64,000 bases of DNA from Leptoclinus maculatus (GCA_032191485.1 JAVDOI010000010.1:4281308-4345307); one strand, 5' to 3'; counted from the first letter of the stretch, positions 34,309-47,399 are shown. Notes: generated by a model from the sequence alone, not told the origin. Made by a program: numbers and translations.

Positions 34309-37300
34309 ATGCTGCTGCTGATATCACTGCTGCTTATGGGACTCGACTGCTTGCTGGGAGCCCCGACAGGTCGAGAGGTCTACAGGATGCCCCAGAGCGC
34401 ACTTAAAGGTAATTCTACTAAACCTGTGCACCGTCTCTCAAAGTATAGCACTAATATATGTTAAGAGCCGTGACTTTAGGTTTAAATTTGATTACTGCAT
34501 TTAGAGCATGAGTGTTGATATATACATGAATAAAGTACTTCACTATGTCTAATAGACAATTCTTTATCTTTTTCATTCAATGTACCATAGTGAGTCCTCA
34601 AACACTGGAGATGCTGTGATGCTTCAAAAGCATTATTAATATCTCTCTAGGAGTTAAGCGGACAAAATATCTGGTGACCGTTAAGATAGCCCAATAGTAG
34701 TAGCTTAAACATGAGTGTCATACCCAATGTCGGGTGCAAGTTGATACTTTTTTGCTAAACAGCTGACACACAAAGAAGAATGTTGCTATGGGCATACTTT
34801 GTTATTTGATTTGGAGGATTGCTAATATTACTGGATACATGCAGTATGCTTTAGTGTTTTACTGATGAGCAGGTGTCTCACCTTAAAAGAAGTAATACAA
34901 CACATTTCATCAGACGTGTGTTTTTACCTTCAGCCTACATTTGTGTCATTTTTGCACATTCTCGTGCAGGCTTGTCAGACAGCCACTGCAGAGAAACTTA
35001 AATCCTGCAATAAAGCACCGTAGCGAGGAACCTCTGGCCTTCTCTGGTTAAAGTTCTGAGTGCAGCACAGCCTTCATACAAACGGCTGGTGATGGCAATG
35101 TGTGTTTGGAGTGTTTAGAACAAGGGACTCTGGGTCCCAGCCACCCCAGGGCTGCCTGCCCATGCCCCTTGGGCCTGTCCCTGCCCGCCAGCCTCTGCCA
35201 GCACAGCCCTGGCCTTCTAATTAAGTCTTCAATCAGCATTGTTGTTGTTAGTGACCTATCCTGTGATGTGGTGCGGCACAGAGGGGGGCTGCAGGGTCGG
35301 CGGCCCGATTGATGTGTGTCTGCAGAAGCCTCACCAGTGTGCTGAGCGTGAGCTAGCTTCCCTAACACGGTGCCAATGAGCTCAAAGAGCAGCATGAGAA
35401 AAAGGGGGCTACTCACACACATACCAGAAAGCTGCACCACTTTATACTAATGCTCACATACACACATAATGTTCCCACAGCAAACGACAGTCTTCCGTGT
35501 AACGACCTAGATGTCCTTCCTATTTGTCAGAATTCAGTAAATGTACACACATTCATTCACCAGGCCGCTACTGTCCATTTTAATTTCATGCAGATTTGTA
35601 TAATAATTCCTTAAGTTTGTTCATAAAGCAGTTGTTACCATACATATACTGACAAGGATAGTTATAATGGAGGCAATACCACAAACTTTGCCATTGTACT
35701 GCCATTTCTTGTCAAAAATTGGCCGACATATGCATGATGCAATATATCTGCCTGACCAAAATATTGCTGTGGCTCCTGTATGCACCGTCTGTGTTTTCTT
35801 CTCACTATCTCACCATACCTCCTCTTCTTCTTCTTCTTCTTCCCTAGCTTGTCTCACATTTTTGTTCTCTCTTTTCTCTGTCATCCCGTCCTCTCCTGCA
35901 GCTCTGTCTGATCGTGGCACTGTGGTTCTGGAGGCGGCCATGACTAGTGCCCTGTCCTCTCTCGAGCGCGCATCATCCGAGAGAAGTCGGGCTGAAGCAG
36001 GCTGTCGGGGCTGTGTTCCCTGTTTGTTTCAGGACTGTGGACAGCTGTCCGGGTCCTGTTGTAAGTAAAATATTACTCTTCTTGCCCCTTTTTCCATTCT
36101 TGAGCATCTCGAGTCATGTCCTGTATTACCAATGAATGCTTTCTTAGTACGTCCGTAACTCCCGCTCTCTCCAAACAGTGTCTCCTGCCAATGCCTTATC
36201 AGAGCCCAGCTGTGATGGCATCAGTAAGGCCCAGAAGGTTCAAGATGAAGCTGAGCGGAGTTGGGCTCTGAGCCAGGCCTGTGCATACTATCAGCATCGC
36301 TGCCCGTCTGGTGAACTGGACAAAGAGAGCTGCATACGGATCATGGGTGAGAGTTGCAGCGCCCGTGTCCTCCAGTGCAGCCTGCTTAACACAATGCAGA
36401 ACCTGGAACCTGCTACACAGACGCATGCACAGGGTGAGGGTGATACGTGTGTTCACAAAAAAAGTATTCATGCATTCATACAGATTATGTCATTTGCTAA
36501 ACTCCAAGCATTCAATGTTGATTTTGCTGCAGTTTTTGACCCTCAGCGTCTCTCTGTCCCAGCAGCAGTGTGCGGTCAGAGGTCGTCCGCGGTGCAAAAC
36601 ATCACACAGCCTCGCTCGCGGATCGTGGGCGGCTCTCCTGCGCCTCTAGGTAGCTGGCCCTGGCTGGTCAACCTCCAGCTAGATGGTGGCCTGATGTGTG
36701 GAGGGGTCCTGGTGGACAGCTCCTGGGTGGTCACTGCTGCTCATTGTTTTGCTGGGTGAGTGTGCATGTGTGCATCACTGCAACTATGATAAGATCTTTG
36801 ATTTGTTGAGATTATTAGTTTTGTTTCCCCTCTCCCTCACTTTCTTTGATTGTTCTGACCTCTGTAGCAGCCGAAGTGAGAGCTACTGGACTGCCGTGGT
36901 GGGGGAGTTTGACATCACGAAGACTGACCCCGATGAGCAGGTTCTCAAAGTGAATCGCATCATCCCTCATCCTAAGGTAACAATCCAAAGTGCAGGATAC
37001 AGTATATATAGTAGGATTGTAATAGGCATAATATAATATGATCTCTCCCATCACACCTCATTGGTCAAACAATCAAACAACCAGCTCAGTCTGTCGTTCT
37101 TCAATTCAATCTATCAAACGTTCTCCTTCTCCTACAGTTCAATCCAAAGACATTTAACAACGATATAGCCCTGGTGGAGCTGGCATCCCCCGCGGTCCTG
37201 TCCAGCCGTGTCACTCCGGTGTGTCTCCCCTCTGGCATGGAGCCCCCTACTGGCAGTCCATGTCTGGTGGCAGGCTGGGGCTCCCTCTATGAGGGTGAGT

Positions 37301-40184
37301 GGGAGATAATTGGCATGGATTTTCACTCCAGAGCTATATATAGCTTAAAAGCTTAAATGCTTTCTTTTTTGAGAGAATATGTACTGTCGGTGAAGATTTG
37401 TGTATTACAATGTAGTCAACATGGTGCATTTCTGTGTGTATTTTTCTCTACAGACGGCCCATCTGCTGACGTGGTGATGGAGGCCAAGGTGCCCCTGCTG
37501 CCACAGAGCACCTGTAAGAGTACCCTCGGCAAAGAACTTGTCACCAATACAATGCTGTGTGCTGGCTATCTCTCCGGAGGCATCGACTCCTGTCAGGTGG
37601 GCAGAACAACATTCTTCTGTTAATGCAAATCTTCTTCAGATCTTTTGAGTCTGATTTGGTAATTCAGTTACTGTAAAGTGTTGAGCCCTTTCTGTTTTGA
37701 AATGTTTAAGCAACAGCCAAACCATTTTCTGTTAACATACTATAAAAATGCTTTTTTTTTAACTTTTGGGGGACTTTCTGTCATCTGTAGGGAGATTCTG
37801 GAGGCCCCTTGATCTACCAGGACCGAATTTCAGGTCGGTTCCAGCTCTACGGCATTACCTCGTGGGGAGACGGCTGCGGGGAGAAGGGCAAGCCTGGAGT
37901 CTACACCCGGGTGTCTGCTTTCTCTGACTGGATTCAAGCTGAGATACAGAGTGAGTTTAAAGTAACAATAAAACACTACGGAAACTCAAATATTCGGACT
38001 CACTACATACGTAAAAAATATTGAAATACTCCCTACAATACCACAATCTATGCTTGTATTTTTTTTTTAGAGTCGTTTGGAAGCAGGGAGCCAACATGTT
38101 CAGAGCTTCTGAAGACAACAGAAATGACAGCGGAGGAACAGAGGTCGGAGTTCAGCTCGCTCTGTCGCTTCTACACCCTGACCTGCCCCCCCGGTCAGTC
38201 TGCCAGCAGTTGCAAACGAATGGCCGAAGACAAGTGCCTCACCCGCTTTAAGAAATGTCGTGAGTACTCTTATTAAAAAGCTCAGCCTGATGGATGTAGG
38301 ACAAAATATACTCATTATCATTTATATATTTATGTTGCTTTGAGGTTACAGGTTTCTGATCAGCTTCTCCCTCTCTGCCATTCAGAGTTGCGTTCGTTCC
38401 TACAAACACTGCTGGACTTGCTCCAGAGGGCCGAGGACTACATACGGGACAAAGTGGACTTGACCTTCTTCACCCAGACTCTGCCTCAGCTGGTGGAGCA
38501 CATCTACAGCACAGCTTTCACTCACACCAGAGAGAGGAGGGACCTGGGCCTGAGCCATGGTCTCACACAGATTAAAGGTACAGGATTGACAACTTGTTAT
38601 TCCATCTTCTGTCCAAGTTTAAAATGAATGAATAACTTGCAGAGAACAGATAACGCAAATATTCAATGTTCTCTGTCTGCATTGGTAAATTGTGTTGCCC
38701 GGTATTCTAACACACGTTTGTTACTTGCAGAACAGCTAGGTGGAGCCGTGGTGCCAACAGAGCAGGGTCCTTCTCCAGTTCCCCCAGCCTTATTCAGAGA
38801 GGTGGGACCCTCAGTGGATGACTGGGAGAATTACTTGAGAGGCATGGCTGAGGACCTGGACAAACAACACACTGACACGTCCACAGACATCTCCACCACA
38901 CCAACAACACAGGAGAACAAGCTTTTCCTACAGGTAGATTTATAAAAATGTCCAAAGGTGCAGGACTTCTGGCTTTGAAAGGCAATCTTTGAATTGTAGA
39001 ATGCCAGTGATTGAATGTGTAGACATCGCAGTTGAACATAACAATAATTTAATTGTGGATTTATTTTACTTAGAAACTTAATAGCCAAATGTATTTTTAC
39101 ATGTCATCTCCAGACACAGGACTCCTCAATACATCAGCTGGAGGGACAATTTCAATCTGTTATCTCGGCTCTGCGCTCCAAATTGGACTCCAGATTTGCT
39201 CCTCCCAGCCCGCACTTGGACACGGCTTACCTCCAGGAGGATTCTTCCAACACTCACCCTTTAACTACTTCTTCCACTGGAGCACCTGTCCACACCGGCC
39301 CCTCCTCCCCCCAGGAATCACAGGAGCCTTGGTCACTTCTAACTGCCCTGATGCATGAAATTCAGAAATCAAGCACACAGGATGAGACTGTGACAGAAGA
39401 TGTGTCACAAAGTGAATCGTCGTCCAATAGAGACACTTCTCCTGATGAAAAATGGAGCACAACGTCGGAGGATTTTACTTTTGTTGAGAATGAAGAAAGA
39501 ACAGAATTAAAATCCTCAGCGCCTCTAATGCAGTCAACATCTGTCCCTCAGCCGGTCACTGAGGGTGCTCACACAGAGACGACCGCTGACCCCAGACCAG
39601 CTGTAAAGACTTTAAGTCCACACAGAAAATATAGGAGCCTTCTTCGCAAGAGGCAGATACCTGGGTCCAGTGGGAAAAGTAGGTACCGCACGTAGTTCAG
39701 ACAAAACTTTCATTAAAACACCATGACAATGTATTCCATGTAATGTTTTTTTATGGCTAGATGTTTCTCAAATGAAATGCTTTTGTTTGTTCCTGTAGTT
39801 TGTCCTGGAGTGCGAGAGTCCTCGCAGCAAGTTAGCCAAGTCAGAGACTCTTACAGCTGGGTCTTAAGCATCCCAAGCAAGAACCTACGCATGAACTTCC
39901 AAGAGGTAAATTATGAATTTAGAAGGAGAAGTTAAGAGCAGTAGAAAGAAACAGTTCATATTTCTTTTCTTTGTCTCTCTTTGCTTCATTGGGCTTCTTT
40001 CTTTGTTCAGGTGTTAGTTGATCTGAGCTCCAAGAATGATCGAGGACTTTATCAGGCACGAGTCAGAGCAGTAGTGGGAGGACGACCTTTAACCTTCTAC
40101 AGTCTTGTGGGCCTAGAGAATGAGTCGTTCTACCGCAGTGTGCCAAGGATCATCGCGTTGGGACTGGAGGCACTCAAGACTTAA
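34309..40184 (+). CDS. prss56: Serine protease 56, extended form
   Basis: Exons: 34309-34408, 35902-36060, 36179-36433, 36533-36755, 36868-36976, 37138-37294, 37454-37596, 37791-37950, 38071-38259, 38386-38577, 38731-38933, 39114-39678, 39799-39905 and 40011-40184; 911 aa (human PRSS56 about 603). A secreted trypsin-like protease expressed in Mueller glia; human and mouse mutations shorten the eye. Seen: signal peptide (1-17); a cysteine-rich propiece; activation site R201-IVGG; catalytic triad H242 (TAAHC), D291 (NNDIAL), S385 (GDSGGP); D379 at the base of the S1 pocket predicts cleavage after Lys/Arg. A six-cysteine module occurs twice, at 98-153 and 445-498, either side of the protease domain. 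Then a helical segment, a Ser/Thr/Pro-rich stretch encoded mainly by the 565-nt exon 12, and a conserved-looking C-terminal block (VLVDLSSKNDRGLYQARVRA). Start chosen at the only ATG leading into a signal peptide. Confidence 0.93.
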
Positions 40185-40683
40185 CTTTATCACAACAAAA
40201 ACAAGCAAGATGACATGAAAAACAAAAGACAGACTCAAATGAGAGATGATAGCACAAAGACTTTCAAAAAGACGCGTTTGCACCAGAAAAGCCTCGTCGT
40301 GGGACAGAGAGACGCACGTACAACGCACAGTCACTCAAACTTTACTTATTCTGCCATCTCCTGAGAAAAGCATTTTTTTTTTTGCCCTTGTCTGACATCC
40401 TGACTTTGGCTCTAAATGAAAACACAACCATGAATGTATCAATCCAACTATCGCCACCCATCATGCCACAGGATTTTTTTTATGGGGTTGGAGACGCAGC
40501 CTTGTCTAACTTATGAATCTGTATAAAATGATAAGTTATTCGTATTGTCTTTTGCAAAGGTTGAGCCTCTTGTGAAGCACACAGACTGTATATATTATTC
40601 ATATTCTTACCTTATTCTTACCATATTTATTTGTATAGAGAAAAGCATTTGTATTTTTGTAAAAAAAACAAAAACTATATATA

Positions 40684-40689
40684 AATAAA
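40684..40689 (+). terminator. prss56: prss56 polyadenylation signal
   Basis: AATAAA 500 nt after the stop codon in an A/T-rich 3' UTR end, followed by a GT-rich stretch (gtgttgtgtcgagtgttgggg) suited to cleavage-factor binding. Confidence 0.7.
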
Positions 40690-41990
40690 ATTGTTATCAA
40701 TACTATGGCGTGTTGTGTCGAGTGTTGGGGTAATCTGTAGTTATGTAATTCCAAATTGAACTTCAGATGTGAGATATTCAAATTAACTGACAGTAATGCT
40801 GCTAATCCTACAGTATTTTGCTGCTGGTAAAGTAGTTCTGCTGACACCCAAACATATTATCTCGGGACAGGTGTCAATGCCGATTGGTTTACTTTTGTGA
40901 CCCCATATTGACCTCCGTCCTCCGACCCTTTGAGGGTAATCTTTCCCATCAACACAGCAGCTGCTGTGCTGTGCTGTGGTGACCAGTACTTCCCACATCC
41001 TTCCCGTCTTCACGCCTTATTTCCAGGATGGAAAATTGTAACAGGACACATATCTATGCTGAGCTTTAGAGTCTCGTATTGTCTGTAAGGAGTCCAAGCA
41101 TTGTGAGTGAAGACAACTGTTGCTCGACTTGCTGTGTGTTGACTTTTGTCCTCCTCGCTGTGGTTGCCAAGTCTTGGCCACTGTTTGAGCACGGTGATGA
41201 TAGGCTGAATGACCCCCCCCCCACCCCAGAAAAAAACTAAATAACTTCACAACTAATATGTGCCCACTAATCTGTGCTAGTTTTCTGCCCAGTCCAAATG
41301 CTAAAAGAGGGATATACAGGGATATGAGTGGAACAGCTGAGTAAACACTCACACATACTTCTGCTGCAACACTCTTGCCTGTGGCTGGTGTGTTTATGTG
41401 TGTGTGGGAAGTGTGCCAAATCATGGCAGGAACGAGTATTTTTGTGACGCACACTCACACACAAACACACACAGAGCCTGGCCAGTCATCACAGCGTTTT
41501 TTTTTACTTTCTGGCTTGCAGACAGGCACAATGTTGCTGCTGTCTCCCTCGCTTTATTGTCTAATCTTTTGGTCTGTGATCTTTTTATTGTAGAGAACAC
41601 ATTTAACCATGGCTGCTGGTGGAAAAAAATAGTTTTTTAATAGATCGCTGATGTGCTAAATTTGCCCTCACAGAATCCACAAGTTATTTTACTTTGTTCA
41701 TGTGGACATCTGAATGACAACAGCCAGGTGCACCGAACAGAGCTAAGATACAGAGTGCGATTTGATGGTGTACTTTAACACTGGAAGGCAGACATGCACC
41801 GAGTACAATGCCTCCCCCCACATGCGCATGTCATGTTATCAGTGTGTGTGGGTGTTGTGACAGCTGCCTATGCAGTACTAGAAATAAACTCTTGGATTCA
41901 ATCCTAACAATCATCAACTCCCCACCAAATCCCAACCATTCCTCTTAACCTCAACCCATCCCATCTGCCTATACCCTGACTTTTGCTGGG

Positions 41991-42065
<75 letters not shown>

Positions 42066-42157
42066 AAGTGCCAGCAACTCCATCAAGTAGTGTCCATGTG
42101 TATCAGATTAGTGATCATAGCTTTGTCTCGGACAGCGTAGCACAAACAGACACACTA
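40690..42157. promoter_or_regulatory. chrng: prss56-chrng intergenic region with E-boxes
   Basis: No gene is seen; in particular no chrnd exon is recognised. Muscle-type E-boxes CAGCTG at 41334-41339 and 41861-41866 and CAGGTG at 41725-41730 lie before the chrng start, as expected for MyoD/myogenin control of muscle receptor subunits. No TATA box is obvious. Regulation is inferred from motif and gene identity. Confidence 0.4.
41995..42061. repeat. (AC)n microsatellite
   Basis: About 33 AC units with one GC interruption, about 100 bp before the chrng start codon. Confidence 0.97.
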
Positions 42158-45100
42158 ATGGATTCTGGACCTCCGCTCGCTCCGTCACTCCTCCTGAGGG
42201 TGTTTATGATTTCTGCCACAGGTAGGCTATTCAACCCGCCGCCACATTTGTGAGAAATTATACAGTATCTCGTTAGTTTCTAGGGATTTGACTTTAAAAA
42301 AGTCAGATTTATGTTGACTTAAGTGCAACATAAATCACTTAGACAAAAGGTACAACATTCTTCAAGGAGGCACCTTATCAACTTTTTGCTCAACCAACTG
42401 TAACATTTAATTATTTTAAACATACTTGAACAGTTTAAATATTGCTTTCTTTTTTATTCCTTAAACTTGCATTCTCACATTCAAACTATATGTGGTTACA
42501 CCCCCGAGACAATTGTCATTACAAAGCTTGCCGTTCACCAAACTGACAGGTTCAGTAGGGAATGGCTGATTAAACAACAAGGATCTACTTTTGTGATAAA
42601 ATACTTTGTTACTGAATCGTAGTGCATTATTTGCCAGGACATGTATAAAAAATCTGACTTAATTTGTAGTGCTGCACCATACCAATACTGTGTGTTAATT
42701 GTTAATCTATAAAATAGGGTAATAAAGTAGGTTTCTGTGACAAGTTGGAAAACATGCACTTTTATAAGTTAAGGAAAATAGTAATTTCATGGCCTATTGT
42801 GTTGAATGTGATGTGATTGAGAGGATCATTCATAGATAACTTGACGATTAACTGAATCCACGAGTTAAAACTCTTCACACATGAATACGTGGTTGAAATA
42901 AGATTGTTTTCTTGCATCGTTTGCTTTGTTCTGAATTGTGTAGTTTGAGATACGTGTTAAACTGATCTACATAGTGGTCTTGATCTTGAGTCTGAGATCG
43001 ATTGCTTTGGTCTCCACCCACATATCTCGCGGTTTCCCCGAGAAACTGTTCCTTCCAATTCCAATTACACAAAGACATTTGTTTTAATGTTATTTTACTA
43101 AATTGAATTACACAGAAAGAATGAAAGGAAGAAAGAAATAATGTTTCTTTATTTCTGTCATGATGAGTTTGTATTCCAACAAAGTTTCTACTGGAAATTA
43201 AACTGGGACCATTATATAAAAAGGGTCATCTACTCATGAAGATTAGGCATGAGAGAAAATATCATTTTAACATGGTACTCCAGTAATTTCATACTGCACT
43301 TACATCCACAAGAGGCAGATTAAAAAAAATGGGTCAGAAGTGAAGTAGCAGAAGCTGAGATATCCTGACTTTAAGTCTATAGCATGGGCTGAACAATATT
43401 GAACTTAATATGTAAAATTGATAGAAGTGCTCCTCTAAATTAGTTCCTTATCACTTGTTTTAGTCTCTCATATTTTGTCGCCCTGCCCTGTGTGGTTCGT
43501 CTGCAGCATCAGCAATCAACCTTGAAGGGGAACTTTTCAAGGATTTGATGAAGGGCTACAATAAGAACGTCCGGCCCATGGACAACAGTGGTGAGATCAC
43601 TCAGGTCGACATCAAGATGACGCTCACCAACCTCATCTCTCTGGTGAGTTCAGTGTTTTTGAACACGTGCCGGTGGCTGCTCGGGCCTGATGGTTCACAT
43701 CATTTACCAAACTGTCTCTCCTTAGAATGAAAAGGAGGAGGCTCTGACAACAAGCGTCTGGATAGAAATGGTAACCTTACACACATCTTCACTGCTGGAT
43801 TGTTTTTGCTGCTTTGCATTGATGTGAAACCCTCAGTATTTCTGTATGTAGAAATGGTGTGACTACAGGCTCAGATGGGACCAACCGCCCAGGTCGGCTC
43901 TGTATGGGAACATCACCTCTGAGCTGCGGGTCCCCTCCAAGAGCATCTGGCTGCCCGACATCATACTGGAGAACAAGTGCGTGCAACAACCGTCACCTTT
44001 TCACATAGTACTTGGTCTCAGCCTATGAGTCAGACCCTCACTTAGCAACTTTTCACATACATGAACTAGTTGAGAAACTTTATCTGCAGCGTGCAAGAAT
44101 TATTAGACAAGATGTCAATAACGGCACTGCGTAGCTTACAATGACTAAAAGCAATGACAGCAAAAAAAAAGAGTAAGATTCAAGATAGTTAAGTTAGATA
44201 TCAGCAATGCAGATTAAATTGATAAAATTGAATTAGAAAAAATGTAAGGGGTTTTTGGGGACTTTTTTCATTCCTGTGGGCAGATATTTTTAGGCAGAAG
44301 TATTTTTACCAAGTGCAGTTTAAATGTTGGTATTATGTTCTATATACTTACAAGAAATACAGTATATACAATGTAGAAGAAATGTGTGTGTGTATTTCCC
44401 TTTGTTAACAGCGTGGATGGACAATTTGAGGTGGCACTTTACTGCAATGCACTGGTGTCTCCTAACGGTTGTGTGTACTGGCTGCCTCCTGCCATCTACC
44501 GCAGTGCTTGTGCCATCACTGTCAACTACTTTCCCTTTGACTGGCAGAACTGCACCATGGTCTTCCGGTGAGTAGAGACGAGGTCTGTAGGGATTTGATG
44601 ACTGGCCAGCGAGCAGTACACGTACATTTATATACGAATAAAAAACTAGATCCCTCTATTAAGAAGTTAAAACGCCTCAGATTCACCATGTATCTCTCAA
44701 ATGGGTTGTCTTGTCACTCACTAATCTATCAATCAATCAATCAATCAATCTGCAGTCACTTAGACAGATTTCAGATAAGATTTTGTTGATCCTTAAAGAT
44801 AGGTAGGGTTAAGGAAAAAGATAAAGAACTCTGAATTAGATTGTAAAATGAGAATTATATAATACATTTATAATTAATTATATTACATTATACAGCAATA
44901 ATACAATACTATGACATATATATCTAATAGAAATCAAAGAGAATACATAATATAACAACATTAGAGAGCAATATTAACTATATAATGGTAATTGTATTGT
45001 TGTTATATAGTGATACATGTAATGTCAAAAATAGTGTTAAAGATATGTTACTACTCCAACAGTAATATATAAAACTGGTAACATGCAGTATAATGGAGGA

Positions 45101-47172
45101 CAAGGTGCAGGTGAACAATGATTCCTTCATTCGTGGTCCCTTTTCACCACGCTGTCTTGTAAAGTGGATCGATGGCTGTGTTTGTTGTGGTAACAGACCA
45201 TACGTCTTCTCCCTGTGTTCAGCTCCCAGACTTACAGCGCCAACGAGATCAAACTGGTTCTCAAAGAGGAGGAGAACCGCACATTGGAATGGGTGGATAT
45301 CGACCCGGAGGCTTTTACAGGTATAGCAACATTTGAATGATAGATTTTGAACATCTATTCACAATAAAACTAAGCACTACCATCATCTAATGTGTAGCAA
45401 CAAAATGTCCTTCTGCAATCTAATTTTGTTAGAAAATGGAGAGTGGGCCATCAAACACAGGCCGGCTAAGAAGGTGATCAACACTCTGTACACTAAGGAT
45501 GAGCTGGAACACCAGGAGGTGGTCTTCTTCCTCATCATCCAGAGAAAGCCCCTCTTCTACATCATCAACATCATCGCTCCCTGTGTGCTCTTTTCCTCCC
45601 TCGGCCTTCTTGTCTACTTCTTACCTGCCAAAGGTCTTTTTCCTCTCTATGTGCATCTAAACCTAACCTTAGGTAGTCAGACCTCTGTCACGTTAACCTT
45701 ACCCAAGTCTGAGGGAAAGCAAAAAGATACTACATAAGGTAAAACATTGCTTGGGGTATTGTCATAAGTTGAACTACTGTATTCAAATGGACTTTTCATT
45801 GATCCATATAGGGTCAGTGAACCACTCTTGGTCTTGGCTTAATTTGACATGGCTGGTGTGATCCCTTCGCAGGATGGTCTGTAGTTAATATCTGTTTTCA
45901 TCAACACAAATCCTCACCACTCTGACTGAATATTGGTTTGAGTTTTACAGCGGGTGGTCAGAAGTGCACCATGTCTATTGCCACTCTTCTGGGCCAGACT
46001 GTGTTCCTCTTCCTTATCGCCAAGAAGGTTCCAGAGACTTCGAGGGCAGTGCCTCTTATTGGAAAGTAAGTTTGTGTGATCACTTTCAGATTTCGGTTCA
46101 GTTCAACTACAGCTGATCTGAAGAGAGAAAAAGATGTGATTTATGAACCTTTGACTGCAGGTATTTGATGTTTGTGATGTCAGTGACCACCATGGTGGTG
46201 ATGAACTGTGTGATAGTCCTCAACGTTTCCCTGAGAACCCCAAACACTCACGTAATGACAGACAAAGTCCGAAAGGTGAGACTGCGGCCAGACCAAACCC
46301 TTTTACTTCCATTAAGAAGCTACTGTGAGCTACTGTGTGCCGAGAAGTAAACACGGGATTACCCTCTGACCCTTCGACCTCCTCAGATCCTCCTAAACAT
46401 CCTGCCTCGTCTGCTGAGGATGCAGATGCGACCCTGGACACCAAACAGGGACAACACAGACAATAGAAATGGAGAAACTCTGGCTCCAGACAGGAACGGT
46501 GTGTTCCTGGTCCCCTGCCGACGCCGCAGCTCCGTGACCCTCATTACCAAGGCAGAGGAATATGCAATGAAAACAGCCCGGTCTGAACTCATGTTCGCCA
46601 GACTCAAAGAAAGAAATGGACTGATGAAATCAGTATTAGAGAAGCTAAGTAGGTATTTGAATGAGTATACATGAAAGTTTGTGTTCCCCCTGTCATGACT
46701 TACTGGTGTGTTTTGTACACAGATGATGGGCTGGAGGGGGCTACAGCTGAGCAGCTCAGTGCCAGCCTGGTGAAGGCCTCTCCACAGCTAAAGCAGTGCG
46801 TGTCCTCTTGCAAACACATAGCTGAGACTGCAAGGCAACAGAACAACTTCCAGAATGTAAGATCTACATGTTTATATCTGCTTATCTTCTCAGGTTTCAA
46901 CATCAATCAACATCGGTTATAATCTCCCAATTTTTTCTTCCAACCCCTAGGAAAATGAAGAGTGGTTCCTGGTCGCCAGGGTGATCGACAGGGTCTGCTT
47001 TATCGTCATGGTGTCTGTGTTTTTTATCGGCACGATCGGGATCTTCCTGATGGGCCATTTCAACCAGCCTCCATCCTCACCTTTCCTTGGGGATCCCAAG
47101 AAGTATCTCCCTCCAATAAACAATCTCACTGATCTAATTGAGAATGGGATAGGAGCAAACTTATTTGGGTGA
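42158..47172 (+). CDS. chrng: Nicotinic acetylcholine receptor subunit gamma
   Basis: Twelve exons: 42158-42221, 43507-43643, 43726-43770, 43852-43976, 44412-44567, 45223-45320, 45433-45633, 45951-46065, 46161-46275, 46387-46648, 46723-46856 and 46951-47172; 557 aa. Gamma is the embryonic muscle subunit of the pentameric ligand-gated cation channel. Seen: short signal peptide; extracellular domain with WCDYRLRWD, LENNVDGQFEVALYCN, VYWLPPAIYRSAC and the Cys-loop C157-C171 (C-x13-C, ending FPFDWQNC); M1 from PLFYIINIIAPCVL; M2 with KCTMSIATLLGQTVFLFLIAKK; M3; a long cytoplasmic loop; M4 (VCFIVMVSVFFIGTIGIFL). Gamma rather than delta: residues such as CDYRLRWD and the GDPKKYLPP tail are gamma-like, although KGYNK and ITKAEEY recall delta. 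Exon count matches mammalian CHRNG. The donor after exon 7 (GTCTTT) is weak. Confidence 0.92.
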
Positions 47173-47368
47173 AACGGGAGAAAGTCTCCATCAGTGGTCT
47201 TTCCCTAATGACTGGGGCACAGAGAGAATGACGAAGATGTGGGGTATGATGACTATCACAAAGGTTAAGACAAACAATCTTGTTCATGGTGATGAAAATA
47301 AAAAAGAGCATGTTTTTTTTGCTCTTCCTGTTACCAGCTCAGTGTTTGATGCAAGTTTACTTTTGCCA

Positions 47369-47390
47369 AATAAATGCTTTTATCAATAAA
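47369..47390 (+). terminator. chrng: chrng polyadenylation signals
   Basis: Two AATAAA hexamers, 47369-47374 and 47385-47390, about 200 nt after the stop codon; a further AATAAA is at 47298. Confidence 0.65.
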
Positions 47391-47399
47391 AGTACAACT

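Noticed and set aside
40190..42157. chrnd remnant between prss56 and chrng
   Set aside because: No exon-like match to acetylcholine-receptor sequence was seen; the open frames here are from simple repeats or have no resemblance.
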